Shown: positions 1 to 8,957, numbered from the stretch's first letter. The stretch is DNA of 64,000 bases from Candidatus Micrarchaeum acidiphilum ARMAN-2 (GCA_009387755.1 GG697238.1:1-64000), one strand, 5' to 3'. A program made the numbers and translations. Notes: generated by a model not told the origin, from the sequence alone.

Positions 1-44
1 CCTCTCAGGAATGCTCGGTATATCTTACCTCCTTATAATTATAA

Positions 45-977
45 TTGGCAGCCATAGTAGGAATTGCATATGCCTTAGGGACGTCGCTGCATATTGATGT
101 GCTTACCCGGTTCAGCAAGACCGAAATCGGCGAAATAATAGTCACGCTGCTTATAATATCGCTGATGCTTGGCAGCTTCGCAGTAGTTAATTCTACCTCG
201 TCAAGCAGCACCACAAGCACAAGCCCAAACAGCTATTTCGCACTTGGCCAGGGAGCATTTAACTCATCAAGGATATTCCTATCGGATTGCGGAAAGCTAG
301 CGTACAGCACAATAAACGTTATACCGCAAATAGTGTATTTTTCAATATACACAAACATGTGGCAATTCATATCCTCCGTATCCATAAGCTATGCACCAGA
401 CGAATTCGGGCCAAACGACGAGCCTTTCGTAGGCGCATACGTCCTAGTCGGCCCGGCCGACATGGTCCTGGATTTCGCCAGCGGTCTGGCCGCCATCCTT
501 ATGGGTGTAGAAATAATGCTCGCCTTGATATACTCACTGTTTCCTTTCTTCCTTTTCTTGGGCATAGTGCTAAGGACCACGCCATGGACAAGGGCTGCAG
601 GGGGGTCATTCCTGGGTCTTTTCATAGGGTTCTATATAATGCTGCCTCTGATGCTCAACCTGCTTCTAGCGATACTTCCGACAACCACGAGCCAGCCATT
701 CAGTACTCCAACATCAATATCTAGCTTATTCGGCGATATACAACGCGCCTTTAGCAATGTTATTACTAGCCTTGGCTCCGCATCGGGCAACATAGGCGAA
801 CTATTCAATTTTAATGCCACTGCAATATTCATAAAAACAATCGGGAGCCAGATGCTTTACGACCTTCTGGCAGTCGTGCTGTCAATCATAGTCGCATTTG
901 ACTTTACCGAGACTATGGGCGACTTGTTGGGAGCACCCAGCCTGACCTCATCCAGCGCGCTCAGAAATCTTATATAG
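45..977 (+). CDS. Polytopic membrane protein, VirB6/CedA-like, copy 1 (probably 5'-incomplete)
   Basis: About six hydrophobic segments run along 310 residues. A block near residues 165-215 (hydrophobic stretch, LR-x4-TR, then GG and a P-containing helix) recurs in the next two proteins, so these are three tandem paralogs. The only in-frame start is TTG at 45, directly after a TAA at 42-44. The first membrane helix, as judged from the paralogs, appears to begin upstream in another frame (positions 2-46), so the true gene probably starts before the window and carries an apparent frameshift. A role as inner-membrane channel of a type IV secretion-like or Ced-like machine is inferred from the neighbouring VirB4-like ATPase. 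No catalytic motif is visible. Confidence 0.6.
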   Translation: MAAIVGIAYALGTSLHIDVLTRFSKTEIGEIIVTLLIISLMLGSFAVVNSTSSSSTTSTSPNSYFALGQGAFNSSRIFLSDCGKLAYSTINVIPQIVYFSIYTNMWQFISSVSISYAPDEFGPNDEPFVGAYVLVGPADMVLDFASGLAAILMGVEIMLALIYSLFPFFLFLGIVLRTTPWTRAAGGSFLGLFIGFYIMLPLMLNLLLAILPTTTSQPFSTPTSISSLFGDIQRAFSNVITSLGSASGNIGELFNFNATAIFIKTIGSQMLYDLLAVVLSIIVAFDFTETMGDLLGAPSLTSSSALRNLI

Positions 978-985
978 GCGAAACA

Positions 986-1111
986 ATGTACCTGCCATCA
1001 TATGATTCGGAAAAAATTTCCATACGGCAAATCCGTCGAAAATATGGCGTTAGCCGCAGAATCCAGCTCTTAAGGAATCAAACAAAGCGAGTTCGATATA
1101 ACTGCCAGTGA
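986..1111 (+). CDS. Possible small basic protein (41 aa)
   Basis: A short ORF with an ATG 9 nt after the preceding stop and ending 7 nt before the next start codon. It encodes a 41-residue protein rich in Arg, Lys and Ser, without Cys and without a membrane segment. It fits snugly into the spacer of an otherwise tightly packed operon, which is the only real support. It could equally be non-coding spacer, since such short ORFs arise by chance. Confidence 0.22.
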   Translation: MYLPSYDSEKISIRQIRRKYGVSRRIQLLRNQTKRVRYNCQ

Positions 1112-1117
1112 AATAAA

Positions 1118-2590
1118 ATGTCGCAACATAAAAAAGCATTTTTTTCGGCGTTCATGCTAGCCCTGCTGCTAGTCATGGCTTATCATGCCGCAGTGCATAA
1201 CCCCAGCTATGGCTTTGAGGGCAATGTTGCAAACGCCTCTGCCTCCGGCACTGCGCCCGCGGTCCTGCCGAATTCGACCGGCAGCGCGGTCAGTTTTAAG
1301 CCCATTGCAGGCTACACCTGCGGAGCCATATCAAATAACTGCGGCTTCGGATCCTGTCCGCCTGGATATGCTTGCCAGTCGGGGCCAGTACAAAGCTTCT
1401 GCCCAGCGGGCACATTACGTGCGTACCACTGCGTAAGACAGGCGTCCTCCACCACAACTACTACTATACTGCCAAGCAGTTCTTCGACTTCAATTACCTC
1501 AACTTCAAGCACGTCAACATCAACGTCGACTTCCACATCCTCAAGTACGAGCTCGACAACATCCATACCTGCTGCAGCTCCCGTGCCCTCAAGCTTCCCA
1601 ATAAACCCAAGAACCTTTTTCCCATTGGCTGGGCTTTTTGTTTTGGTAATAATAATGGTGGCGGCACTGGTCTATGCGCTGGCTTCTGTAATAAACAGCC
1701 AGAACGCAAAGAACTGGGCAAAGATTCAGGTATACGAAGCGCTGCTCTCAATACTGATGCTTGTCATATTCTCGGCCTTCGTATATGTATTCTTCCTGAA
1801 TCCGCAGGGGCTTTACTCTTCCACTGGATTGCTGCCTCCAACATGCAGTGCTGCAAGCGACGGCACCATATTCAACCTTTCGAACTGCGATCTTTCAACC
1901 TTCACTACGCTTGCATACACTGGTTTTACTATGCTCACAATAGGTTCTTACATTACCGCACTTATTCCTGGTTTCTCATTTAACCTAGACTTCAACGGCG
2001 TTGGATTTGCAGCTTCCCTCGTCAGTATACTTCCAAAAGGCACAGAGGGCGTGCTTTCCATGATGTTCTCAGCGCTTTTGTTCTTCCTCGTCCTGAACCA
2101 AGTGCAGCTGATACTGGTTTCGGGCTCTCTGCTATGGCTATCGCTATTTGTCACTATAGGGCTAGTCATGCGCACCATGGGTTTCACAAGAAGCTTCGGA
2201 GGCACGCTAATAGCCCTGGGCCTCGGCCTCGGCCTGGTATATCCTATGCTGGTAAGCGTTACCTACGGATTTTTGGATTCAAACATATTGCTTGCGCCTT
2301 TCCATATAGGTACTGCATCAATAGGCTGTTTCTCAACCGCTTTAATAAGCGCATTTACATCAAGCTTTACTTCCGGTGCTTCGATTAGCCCTACATCTGC
2401 TTTGGCAAGCAGTGCTTCTTGCGGGGTAGCAACGTTAAGCTCGATACTTACTGTTTTCGGGTACCTGATAGCGGGCCTTACTTTCGTACCCTTCCTAAAC
2501 TTCATAATACTTGACGCTTTTATAGTTGACTTCTCAAAAGCCATAGGCGAAAGGATAGATTTTATGTCTCTGCTTTCAAACTTCATATAG
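1118..2590 (+). CDS. VirB6/CedA-like polytopic membrane protein with Cys-rich, Ser/Thr-rich secreted head, copy 2
   Basis: A 490-residue protein. Residues 1-32 form a signal peptide or anchor. Residues about 65-110 are a small Cys-rich module (about eight Cys) likely held by disulfides. Residues about 110-150 are an almost pure Ser/Thr linker typical of O-glycosylated cell-surface stalks. From about 165 onward there are six to seven membrane helices, including the shared LR/MR-x4-TR-x-GG block near residue 350 seen in its two neighbours. The layout puts the Cys-rich head outside the cell and the channel-like part in the membrane. Gene spacing (7 nt to the next) indicates one operon with the VirB4-like ATPase. 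No substrate can be named. Confidence 0.75.
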   Translation: MSQHKKAFFSAFMLALLLVMAYHAAVHNPSYGFEGNVANASASGTAPAVLPNSTGSAVSFKPIAGYTCGAISNNCGFGSCPPGYACQSGPVQSFCPAGTLRAYHCVRQASSTTTTTILPSSSSTSITSTSSTSTSTSTSTSSSTSSTTSIPAAAPVPSSFPINPRTFFPLAGLFVLVIIMVAALVYALASVINSQNAKNWAKIQVYEALLSILMLVIFSAFVYVFFLNPQGLYSSTGLLPPTCSAASDGTIFNLSNCDLSTFTTLAYTGFTMLTIGSYITALIPGFSFNLDFNGVGFAASLVSILPKGTEGVLSMMFSALLFFLVLNQVQLILVSGSLLWLSLFVTIGLVMRTMGFTRSFGGTLIALGLGLGLVYPMLVSVTYGFLDSNILLAPFHIGTASIGCFSTALISAFTSSFTSGASISPTSALASSASCGVATLSSILTVFGYLIAGLTFVPFLNFIILDAFIVDFSKAIGERIDFMSLLSNFI

Positions 2591-2597
2591 TGTTGGC

Positions 2598-4193
2598 ATG
2601 AACCGCAAAAAGGCAATGTCATTTATCTGGATGGCCGTGCTGGCATTGGTAATGGCGAGCTATGCGAATATGGCAGCCAACGCAGGTTTTACTACTGCAC
2701 AACAGCAGATCCTTAGCGGAGTTCATGCAGTAAGTTACGCACAAGGCAATTACCAGAGCGGCTTTAAGGCTTCCGGCAACGGGAGTCTAGCCAATCTAAA
2801 CACCGCCGGATATTCTGCACCGCAAAGCCAATCCACAGTGCTTGCAGATCCTACATTTGCTCAAATATGCGAAAACGGCTGCACAGGCACAATTTCACCC
2901 TGCTCAACCGGCCAAACGTGCATTAGAAGTACAACCGCGGTTTGCTGCAATTCCTCATGCAGCAAAAAGGGTTTCATTGCCTATTGCGAACAATCGAAGA
3001 CCTCTACAACAACCACAACTGCCACAACATCTGCAAGCACAACTGCGTATTATCCAAGCTGCAACTCCGCATGTTACATAGAAGAGACTGGAGTTTCATG
3101 TCAGCCAGGATGCATAACCTATGCAAATGTTTGCGGCTCTGGCACTGTGGCCTGCGCAACACCTACTAAATTGCAGCAGCAATGCGGAGCACTTCCAGCT
3201 TCGCTTGCCCAGCAGATAGAGCAGAATGAGCCGTGGTACTGCCCCATAAACGCGCAGATATCTAAGGCGTGGTCTGGTGAATTGCCTTTAGCGCTTATAG
3301 TGGTGCTTGTTGCAATGTTCATAGCCACTATGATATTCATGGTTGGCGCAGCCGCCAAGAACGACCGGCTCAGGAACTTCGGCATAGGCGAAATGTACGA
3401 AGCCCTGGCAAGCGCCCTCATAGTTGGATTATTCCTTTATGTTTCAGCAGTTATCCTCGGAGTCACACCAGGTGTTTTCGTAGGCGCAATAAACCCGTTC
3501 GCAACCGCCCTCCATCTAATAACCACTACGATATACTCTGCAAGGGGCGTATACTCCTCGCTTTTCCATGTATACTTTTTCGATTCAGAGTATACCAGCA
3601 TAACAGTAGCGTTCAGCATTGGAGGCGAGAATCTTCCAATTGATGTTGCTTCTTTGGCTTACCAAATACCATTGGACGTCTTCTTCATAGAGCCCGCGGT
3701 GGTAATTGCAAGCTTTATAGCAGACGGTGTGCTTGCGCTTTTTGGCGAATATTACCTGATATTATTTTTCTCTGTTGCAGCAATACCTGTATTCTTAATA
3801 CCGGGGGTGATACTGCGCATACTGATACCTACAAGATCACTAGGCGGAATGCTGATAGCTATGGCCATAGGCTTCTATCTGGTAATGCCGACCCTATTCG
3901 CGGTGGCATACTACTTTACCGCGCCCAGCATAATACTGAGCCTGAACGCCGCGTCTTCGCAGCTTACAAGGTTCAGCGCCACCAGCATTTCATCAATACA
4001 GTCCCTAGGGCCAAACAGCCCGGTCGTCACCGCGGTGCAGAGCGTGCAGTCCGCAATGACAAGTTTCTGGCTTATGGTGCTATTCTATCCAGCCTTAATC
4101 ATAGCAGTTACCTACGCCTTTATAGTGCAGGTCGCAAACTTCATAGGCGGGTCCAGCATGATGGGCAGCAGAGTAAGGACAGGATTTATATAA
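2598..4193 (+). CDS. VirB6/CedA-like polytopic membrane protein with Cys-rich secreted head, copy 3
   Basis: A 531-residue paralog of the preceding two. A signal peptide (about 1-29) is followed by a secreted region containing two Cys-rich modules (about 90-130 and 150-200, some sixteen Cys in all) separated by a Thr-rich linker. Then come six to seven membrane helices containing the shared LR-x4-TR-x-GG block near residue 410. The C-terminal tail ends in FI, as in copy 2. The head differs in sequence from copy 2 while the membrane part is conserved, so the exposed part seems to diversify. A TATA-like element overlaps its stop codon and may serve the downstream genes. Confidence 0.75.
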   Translation: MNRKKAMSFIWMAVLALVMASYANMAANAGFTTAQQQILSGVHAVSYAQGNYQSGFKASGNGSLANLNTAGYSAPQSQSTVLADPTFAQICENGCTGTISPCSTGQTCIRSTTAVCCNSSCSKKGFIAYCEQSKTSTTTTTATTSASTTAYYPSCNSACYIEETGVSCQPGCITYANVCGSGTVACATPTKLQQQCGALPASLAQQIEQNEPWYCPINAQISKAWSGELPLALIVVLVAMFIATMIFMVGAAAKNDRLRNFGIGEMYEALASALIVGLFLYVSAVILGVTPGVFVGAINPFATALHLITTTIYSARGVYSSLFHVYFFDSEYTSITVAFSIGGENLPIDVASLAYQIPLDVFFIEPAVVIASFIADGVLALFGEYYLILFFSVAAIPVFLIPGVILRILIPTRSLGGMLIAMAIGFYLVMPTLFAVAYYFTAPSIILSLNAASSQLTRFSATSISSIQSLGPNSPVVTAVQSVQSAMTSFWLMVLFYPALIIAVTYAFIVQVANFIGGSSMMGSRVRTGFI

Positions 4194-4194
4194 A
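4185..4194 (+). promoter_or_regulatory. TATA-like element inside the secretion-like operon
   Basis: An A/T run of the form TTTATATAAA overlaps the stop codon of the third VirB6-like gene. A transcript starting about 25 nt downstream would carry a short leader with GGTG before the ATG at 4234. It suggests that the VirB4-like half of the cluster can be transcribed separately. Confidence 0.4.
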
Positions 4195-4233
4195 TTAACC
4201 CATGAAATATAATGTCAAAGGTGTGATGCTTTA

Positions 4234-5067
4234 ATGGCAAATAAAATGTTCCAATTTCTTGGCCTATTCCTTCTGTCCGCAATACTGATGGGCATCGCAG
4301 CAGAACTTCCGACAAGCATCGTACCTGCCGTAGTCAAGATTGTGGTGCTTATCATAGCCCTTTTGGCAGACATAACGGCCTTTACCTCAAGGTACTACAG
4401 CTACCTGATAGGGCCGTTTTTCAGGCGCGCCGGAAAGAATGTCGTAATAAGCAAGGAACCACCGTATACGATTGCAACTTCATCAGATTCGCTGCTCAAG
4501 AAGGAGGGTGACGACTTCATAGCAACGGTCTTCATATCCGTACCGCTATACAGGTCCGCAACCGAAATGACCGACGACGAAAAGCTTGATTTTTCAAACC
4601 AAGTAAGCAGGTTCATAGGCCTGAGCAGGGACCCCGTAAGATTTACCACGCAGCTTAATGTGATGAACAAGGACGACTACATACAGAAACTCAGGGATAC
4701 GATAGCGTCTACGGAAAATGAAGAAGCGGACTTGCTGCAGAAAAACGCGCCCAAGAGCCAGATAGAAAGGGTCCGCGGCAAGCTTGCAATGTGGCGCAAC
4801 ATGCTTGACAGCATAGGCGGCAGCCCGTCCTACGAGCTTGTGTCATACCTAACGGTGTCTGCCGTAGGATCAAAGGAGTACGAGGCGGTGAGCATAGCCC
4901 AGCAGAAGGCACGCGAAATCATGTCCGGAATCGGCTCTGTATTCGGGGTTACTCCTAGCATAATAACCGGGCCCGGTCTTCTCAAATTTGTGGAGCCCGA
5001 AGCACTTATACCATTCTCAACAGTAACTGAGCAGATAAACAAGGAGGTGCAGGAGCAGGTGATATAG
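4234..5067 (+). CDS. Double-TM protein with VirB4 N-domain-like soluble part (VirB3/PrgI-like), copy 1
   Basis: 277 residues. Two membrane helices (about 5-23 and 28-48) lie at the N-terminus, as in VirB3/PrgI proteins, followed by a cytoplasmic domain. The end of that domain (about 195-255) has the pattern seen in the N-terminal domain of VirB4/TraC proteins: a beta strand, then a helix of x-A-x-x-K-A-R-E type, a strand, and a final GPGLL-x-F segment. A short coiled coil lies near 155-190. GGTG stands upstream of the ATG. It precedes by one gene a VirB4-like ATPase that lacks exactly this N-terminal part, so I infer that the VirB4 N-domain has been split off onto this membrane anchor. The fold assignment is by pattern only. 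Confidence 0.6.
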   Translation: MANKMFQFLGLFLLSAILMGIAAELPTSIVPAVVKIVVLIIALLADITAFTSRYYSYLIGPFFRRAGKNVVISKEPPYTIATSSDSLLKKEGDDFIATVFISVPLYRSATEMTDDEKLDFSNQVSRFIGLSRDPVRFTTQLNVMNKDDYIQKLRDTIASTENEEADLLQKNAPKSQIERVRGKLAMWRNMLDSIGGSPSYELVSYLTVSAVGSKEYEAVSIAQQKAREIMSGIGSVFGVTPSIITGPGLLKFVEPEALIPFSTVTEQINKEVQEQVI

Positions 5068-5895
5068 TTGGACGAGGAAGGAATTGTGTATCTGCTGTTT
5101 TCGCTTGTGATAATACTGATAGGGTTCAACATATCGCCAATGTTCGGCGGCGGAATATACTCTGCGATAGCGCTGATGCTGTTGGCTGTCACCGCGGTTG
5201 TAATAGTGGCCATGAACTGGGCGGACTTTGTCATAGTCCCGGCCGTAACCTCGCTCATGGGAATTTCGTTTCAGCCTGCGAAGGGCTACAAGATAAACAA
5301 AAACCAGAGCGCAGTGATAAAAAACGTCAACGGGCTTTACTATTCAACGGCATACATAACCGCTAACCTCTTCGGGTACACTTTCAGAACGGAGGATGTG
5401 CAGGACGACGAATACAAGTTAATCCAGGCGCCTGAGACATGGGAGCGTATAGTAATGAACCTGAATTTCCCGTTCAAATACCATATACTGTCTACCGGGC
5501 TGGACGTGCAGGTTGTCAGGGACGAGCTCGAGGGCAAAAGGTCCTATCAGGAGTTCCAGCTTTCAAGGGCCCTGCAGGGCAATTCGAACGAGGTTGTGCT
5601 TACAGACATAAGGAGAAAGATGAGCAGCATACAGGCCAAGATAGACAGGATTTCACAGGGAGAGAGGCCCATAGGCGCTGTCATGTACATAGAGACCACC
5701 GCAATAGGTGTGAGCGAGAAGGCTTCGATAGACGCCCTCGAGGCCCAGGTGAAGCAGCTGCAGGTGTCGTTCAGCGCGCTTGACATAGAGCTCAGAAGGG
5801 TGGTGGGCCGCGAGGTATACACGCTGTTCAAGTTCAACTATGCGCTTCCGACAACCTTCGCGGAGCTTGCAATGAACTTTGACCAGCAGAGCTGA
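5068..5895 (+). CDS. Double-TM protein with VirB4 N-domain-like soluble part, copy 2
   Basis: 275 residues, starting at TTG immediately after the preceding stop codon, which implies coupled translation. There are two N-terminal membrane helices (about 4-22 and 27-50) and then a soluble domain with a coiled-coil section near 170-200 and a strand-helix-strand end. The overall plan matches the gene before it, although sequence identity is low. With its neighbour it probably forms a membrane platform for the ATPase encoded 9 nt downstream. No enzymatic motif is visible. Alternative: an unrelated lineage-specific membrane protein. Confidence 0.58.
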   Translation: MDEEGIVYLLFSLVIILIGFNISPMFGGGIYSAIALMLLAVTAVVIVAMNWADFVIVPAVTSLMGISFQPAKGYKINKNQSAVIKNVNGLYYSTAYITANLFGYTFRTEDVQDDEYKLIQAPETWERIVMNLNFPFKYHILSTGLDVQVVRDELEGKRSYQEFQLSRALQGNSNEVVLTDIRRKMSSIQAKIDRISQGERPIGAVMYIETTAIGVSEKASIDALEAQVKQLQVSFSALDIELRRVVGREVYTLFKFNYALPTTFAELAMNFDQQS

Positions 5896-5904
5896 GGTAA
5901 TAAA

Positions 5905-7422
5905 ATGACATTGTTAAAATTGCAGCATATAATGAGCAACGAAATAGGCAAAAGGTCATTTCTATCCAGGCCGCCAGAGCCTCCGGCAAGCGTGCTCATA
6001 AACGACCCGTTCGAGGCCATATTCATAGGAACTACAAAAATATTCAAGATACCATTCAGCTGGACCTTCACAAACATAACCAACCCGCACATATCCGTAG
6101 TGGGAATCACCGGCGCAGGAAAAAGCTACTTTGTCAAGACATTCTTGATACGCGCAAGCTACATATGGAACACCAACGCAGTCATAATAGACTGGGCAGC
6201 CGAGTACAAGGCGTGGGTAAAGCAGAGCGGCGGCACTATAGTGTCTCTTGGAAAAGGCGACTTCATAAACATAATGGACCTTTCAGGCATGAAGCCCCTC
6301 GACAGGACCAAGCAGATAATAACGTCCTTCGAAATACTCACAGACATATCGCTTTACCCGGAGCAGAAAAGGCTTACCGAGGAGGCAATAGAGCAGGCAT
6401 ATGTGAATGCCGGATTCAACCTTTCCGAAAAGGCGCCTGAAGAAAAGGAGGCGCCGACAATAAAAGATGCGATATCGCTGATGGAAGAGCACCTTCAGGA
6501 CGGCACATACGAATACCCTGCAGAGCTTGAAAATGCAATATACAGGCTCAGGCAGTTTGCCAGGGAGGGCGAGGACTACTTCGCGAGGAAGAGTACAATA
6601 AACCTTGGCAAGATAGCCGAATCCGGGCTGGTTGACATAGACCTGTCAAACCTGCCCGACGAAAGGTTCAGGGCCCTTGCAGCGCTTTTCATACTGCAGA
6701 CGCTCAAGGAGCGCATGAGAATCGAAGGATGGAGCGAGACGAAGGGGCTCAAGACAATAGTGGTGCTGGACGAGGCATGGAAGGTCGCAAGCGACGAGAA
6801 GAGCGACGCGATAATGATAGTAAGGGAGGGCAGAAAATATCAGTTCGGCCTTATAGTAGCATCGCAAAACCCGACCGACATAAACGAGGCGATATTTTCA
6901 AACGTGGGCACCACATTCATGCTCAGGATAAAGTTCGAGAAGTTCCTCAACTACCTGCAGGGCTCGCTCAACTTCTCGCAGTTCATACGCTCCGAGATAT
7001 CAAAGTTCGGAGTGGGGCAGGCAGCAGTAGACATGGCGTTCCAGACTGCGATGAGGTTCCCGGACATATTCGTGCTCGAGAAGATACGCGGAGAGGAGCC
7101 GCTGTACGTGTACACGCTTGACATATCAGACGTGCTGACGCAGAGCGAGCTCTCGGCGGGACTCATACAGAAGGATTACCAGTTCGAGGGGGATGAACTC
7201 AAGAACAAGTTCATAGAGTACAACATAAACAGCGACGTGATAAATGCTGTGTTTGCGGACTTGGATTCAAAGGCCAGGAGCTCCAAGATGCTCGACTTTG
7301 TTTCCCTGCTCAGGTCAAACGGCGTATCTGCGCAGGACATAGTCTCGTTCATGAAGAGCCTCAGCATAGAGGACATGCTGATATCCAGGATCATGCAGTC
7401 TACGGGCGGTATGAATGGCTAA
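5905..7422 (+). CDS. VirB4/TraC-like (CedB/HerA superfamily) ATPase
   Basis: 505 residues. Walker A is at 67-74 (GITGAGKS) and the Walker B Asp-Glu is at 289-290 (VVLDEAW), followed by a SQN-P sensor segment near 320. The order and the segment after Walker A (IIDWAAEY, then INIMDLSG) are typical of VirB4-type conjugation ATPases and of archaeal CedB/HerA relatives. It starts almost at the ATPase core, so the usual VirB4 N-domain is missing and is probably supplied by the two preceding genes. Residues about 431-500 form a helical tail homologous to the next small protein. It would power transport of DNA or protein across the membrane. No relaxase or VirB11-like gene is in view. Confidence 0.82.
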   Translation: MTLLKLQHIMSNEIGKRSFLSRPPEPPASVLINDPFEAIFIGTTKIFKIPFSWTFTNITNPHISVVGITGAGKSYFVKTFLIRASYIWNTNAVIIDWAAEYKAWVKQSGGTIVSLGKGDFINIMDLSGMKPLDRTKQIITSFEILTDISLYPEQKRLTEEAIEQAYVNAGFNLSEKAPEEKEAPTIKDAISLMEEHLQDGTYEYPAELENAIYRLRQFAREGEDYFARKSTINLGKIAESGLVDIDLSNLPDERFRALAALFILQTLKERMRIEGWSETKGLKTIVVLDEAWKVASDEKSDAIMIVREGRKYQFGLIVASQNPTDINEAIFSNVGTTFMLRIKFEKFLNYLQGSLNFSQFIRSEISKFGVGQAAVDMAFQTAMRFPDIFVLEKIRGEEPLYVYTLDISDVLTQSELSAGLIQKDYQFEGDELKNKFIEYNINSDVINAVFADLDSKARSSKMLDFVSLLRSNGVSAQDIVSFMKSLSIEDMLISRIMQSTGGMNG

Positions 7423-7726
7423 CACCGAGACCTTTACACTGACTAGACCTGAGCTAAGGAGGCTCCTCATAGCCTACAACGTAGACGAAAAGAACATAGA
7501 AAAGCTTTTTGCCGAGATGGAGAAAGCGCACAGGCACATAAACATAGTGTCATTCATAGGCATGCTGGAAAAGACGAACCTGGGCAGGTCGGCGATAAGC
7601 CACATAATGCGCAGGTTCGGGATGGACGACGTGGCCATAAAGAACGCATTCGAAATGGTCGACGAGCAGAGGGTGATGGCGGAGTCCGGAAGGCTTTATT
7701 CCGCGTCAGTCGACTTCGGCCAGTAA
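7415..7726 (+). CDS. Small helical protein homologous to the C-terminal tail of the VirB4-like ATPase
   Basis: 103 residues, overlapping the ATPase gene by 8 nt. Residues about 13-80 align without gaps to residues about 431-498 of the ATPase: both begin with EL, continue with a YN-hydrophobic motif and an F-A-acidic motif, and keep the same hydrophobic spacing. It is therefore a stand-alone copy of the ATPase tail and probably a partner or regulator that shares a binding site with it. No known family name comes to mind. Confidence 0.65.
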   Translation: MANTETFTLTRPELRRLLIAYNVDEKNIEKLFAEMEKAHRHINIVSFIGMLEKTNLGRSAISHIMRRFGMDDVAIKNAFEMVDEQRVMAESGRLYSASVDFGQ

Positions 7727-7737
7727 AAGTTGGTAAA

Positions 7738-8157
7738 ATGCAGAAAGAAGATAGGTGCATACTGTGCGGCGCCGCAAAACCCGGCCTGGCAGTAAGGGAG
7801 GACTTTGTCATAGGCTCCATACGGTGGTTCAAGAGGAACGTGGCGCACAACGAGAAGGGTTATTCGCTTGTGGTGTGCAGGGAATGTTATCCGAAATATA
7901 AGAAGGCTCTGGCTTCGTACAGGCGAAAGCAGGTCGCATACGTGGCAATCGGCATAATATTCATGGCGCTGCTGATAGTGCTTTCGCAGGATAAATTCCT
8001 TGCCGCGCTGTCAGGCATAGCCATAGTAGCTTTCATGTACCTGCTCTCGCTGCTCAGCTACATGCCATCGGTTTCAATACCTGAGAGTGCACATGTTGCC
8101 GCAACCGAAAATGTCAAAAAGCGCACTCGGCACCGCAAAGGCGGGTCCAGGCGCTAA
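7738..8157 (+). CDS. Zinc-ribbon, double-TM protein with basic tail
   Basis: 139 residues. The N-terminal CxxC at residues 7-10 and a second CxxC near 48-51 make a zinc ribbon. Two membrane helices follow (about 65-83 and 86-105), then a Lys/Arg-rich C-terminus. The gene lies 11 nt after the preceding stop, in the secretion-like operon. Function unknown; a cytoplasmic zinc module fixed to the membrane beside the ATPase is the plain reading. Confidence 0.6.
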   Translation: MQKEDRCILCGAAKPGLAVREDFVIGSIRWFKRNVAHNEKGYSLVVCRECYPKYKKALASYRRKQVAYVAIGIIFMALLIVLSQDKFLAALSGIAIVAFMYLLSLLSYMPSVSIPESAHVAATENVKKRTRHRKGGSRR

Positions 8158-8211
8158 TGTGCCAAATCCATACAACAGAATGATTTTAATTGATTCGTAG
8201 TAATAATATAC

Positions 8212-8955
8212 ATGTCAAGTGGTGCAATGGCTGAAGATACCGGCATAGTAGAACCAAAGGCCGCAGGATTTATAATCAAGGGCAGGCTCGCGGGCAGTTT
8301 CTCCGCAATAGCAAGCAGGCTTTCCACGCTGCAGATGTTCTCAATAAAGGTAAACCCGGACAGCGTTGTAATGCTTACTGTGGAGAGCAGGGACATGCAG
8401 AAGAATCCCTTCCTATTCTTCATATTCACATTCAAGGCGGACGAGATAGAGGTAAGGTACACAATACCCCTAGATTCGAGCGAGAAAATGCGCAAGCTCT
8501 ACATAATAAAGAACCTGCTGAGCGTCCTTTCCCTGATAGCGGATCTGTACCAGCCGGACCAGTCTGCTCTTTACCAGCTTACCGATTCGATAATAGATGA
8601 CGTGCTCAATTCCCTTTCGCAGAGCTACAGCTCTCTTTTCAACAGCTACGATTCCCTATTCAACGAATACAGGGAGCTCAAGAGGCTCAACATAGAATTG
8701 TCGAACTCGAACAAAAGCCTTACCGCGCAGGCCACGCAGCTCGCAAGCGAGAACAACGAGCTGAAGGCTAGGCTGGACGCGCTGGAAAAGTATTCTGACG
8801 AAGCGCTCATGGTGATGGTGGAGGACTGGCTCGAGGCGCACAGCAACACTATAGACATATCTGAATTCGCACGGACCTACAAGCTTACCATACCGAGGAT
8901 AGAGCAGCTGCTCAACAAGATGGTTACGCTGGGCTATGTGGAGCTTAAGGGATAG
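8212..8955 (+). CDS. Coiled-coil protein with C-terminal winged helix
   Basis: 247 residues. The N-terminal 100 residues are an alpha/beta domain, residues about 125-195 a long coiled coil, and about 200-247 a winged-helix-like fold. An AT-rich TATA-like stretch near 8182-8190 sits about 25 nt before the ATG at 8212, so it may have its own leaderless promoter; a second ATG lies at 8227. It is still co-directional with the secretion-like genes. It may be a regulator or a structural coupling protein; no family recognised. Confidence 0.6.
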   Translation: MSSGAMAEDTGIVEPKAAGFIIKGRLAGSFSAIASRLSTLQMFSIKVNPDSVVMLTVESRDMQKNPFLFFIFTFKADEIEVRYTIPLDSSEKMRKLYIIKNLLSVLSLIADLYQPDQSALYQLTDSIIDDVLNSLSQSYSSLFNSYDSLFNEYRELKRLNIELSNSNKSLTAQATQLASENNELKARLDALEKYSDEALMVMVEDWLEAHSNTIDISEFARTYKLTIPRIEQLLNKMVTLGYVELKG

Positions 8956-8957
8956 AG

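Noticed and set aside
1440..1575. Repetitive stretch that looks like a tandem repeat
   Set aside because: It encodes the Ser/Thr linker of the second VirB6-like protein in frame; the repeat follows from low-complexity coding, not from a CRISPR or satellite.
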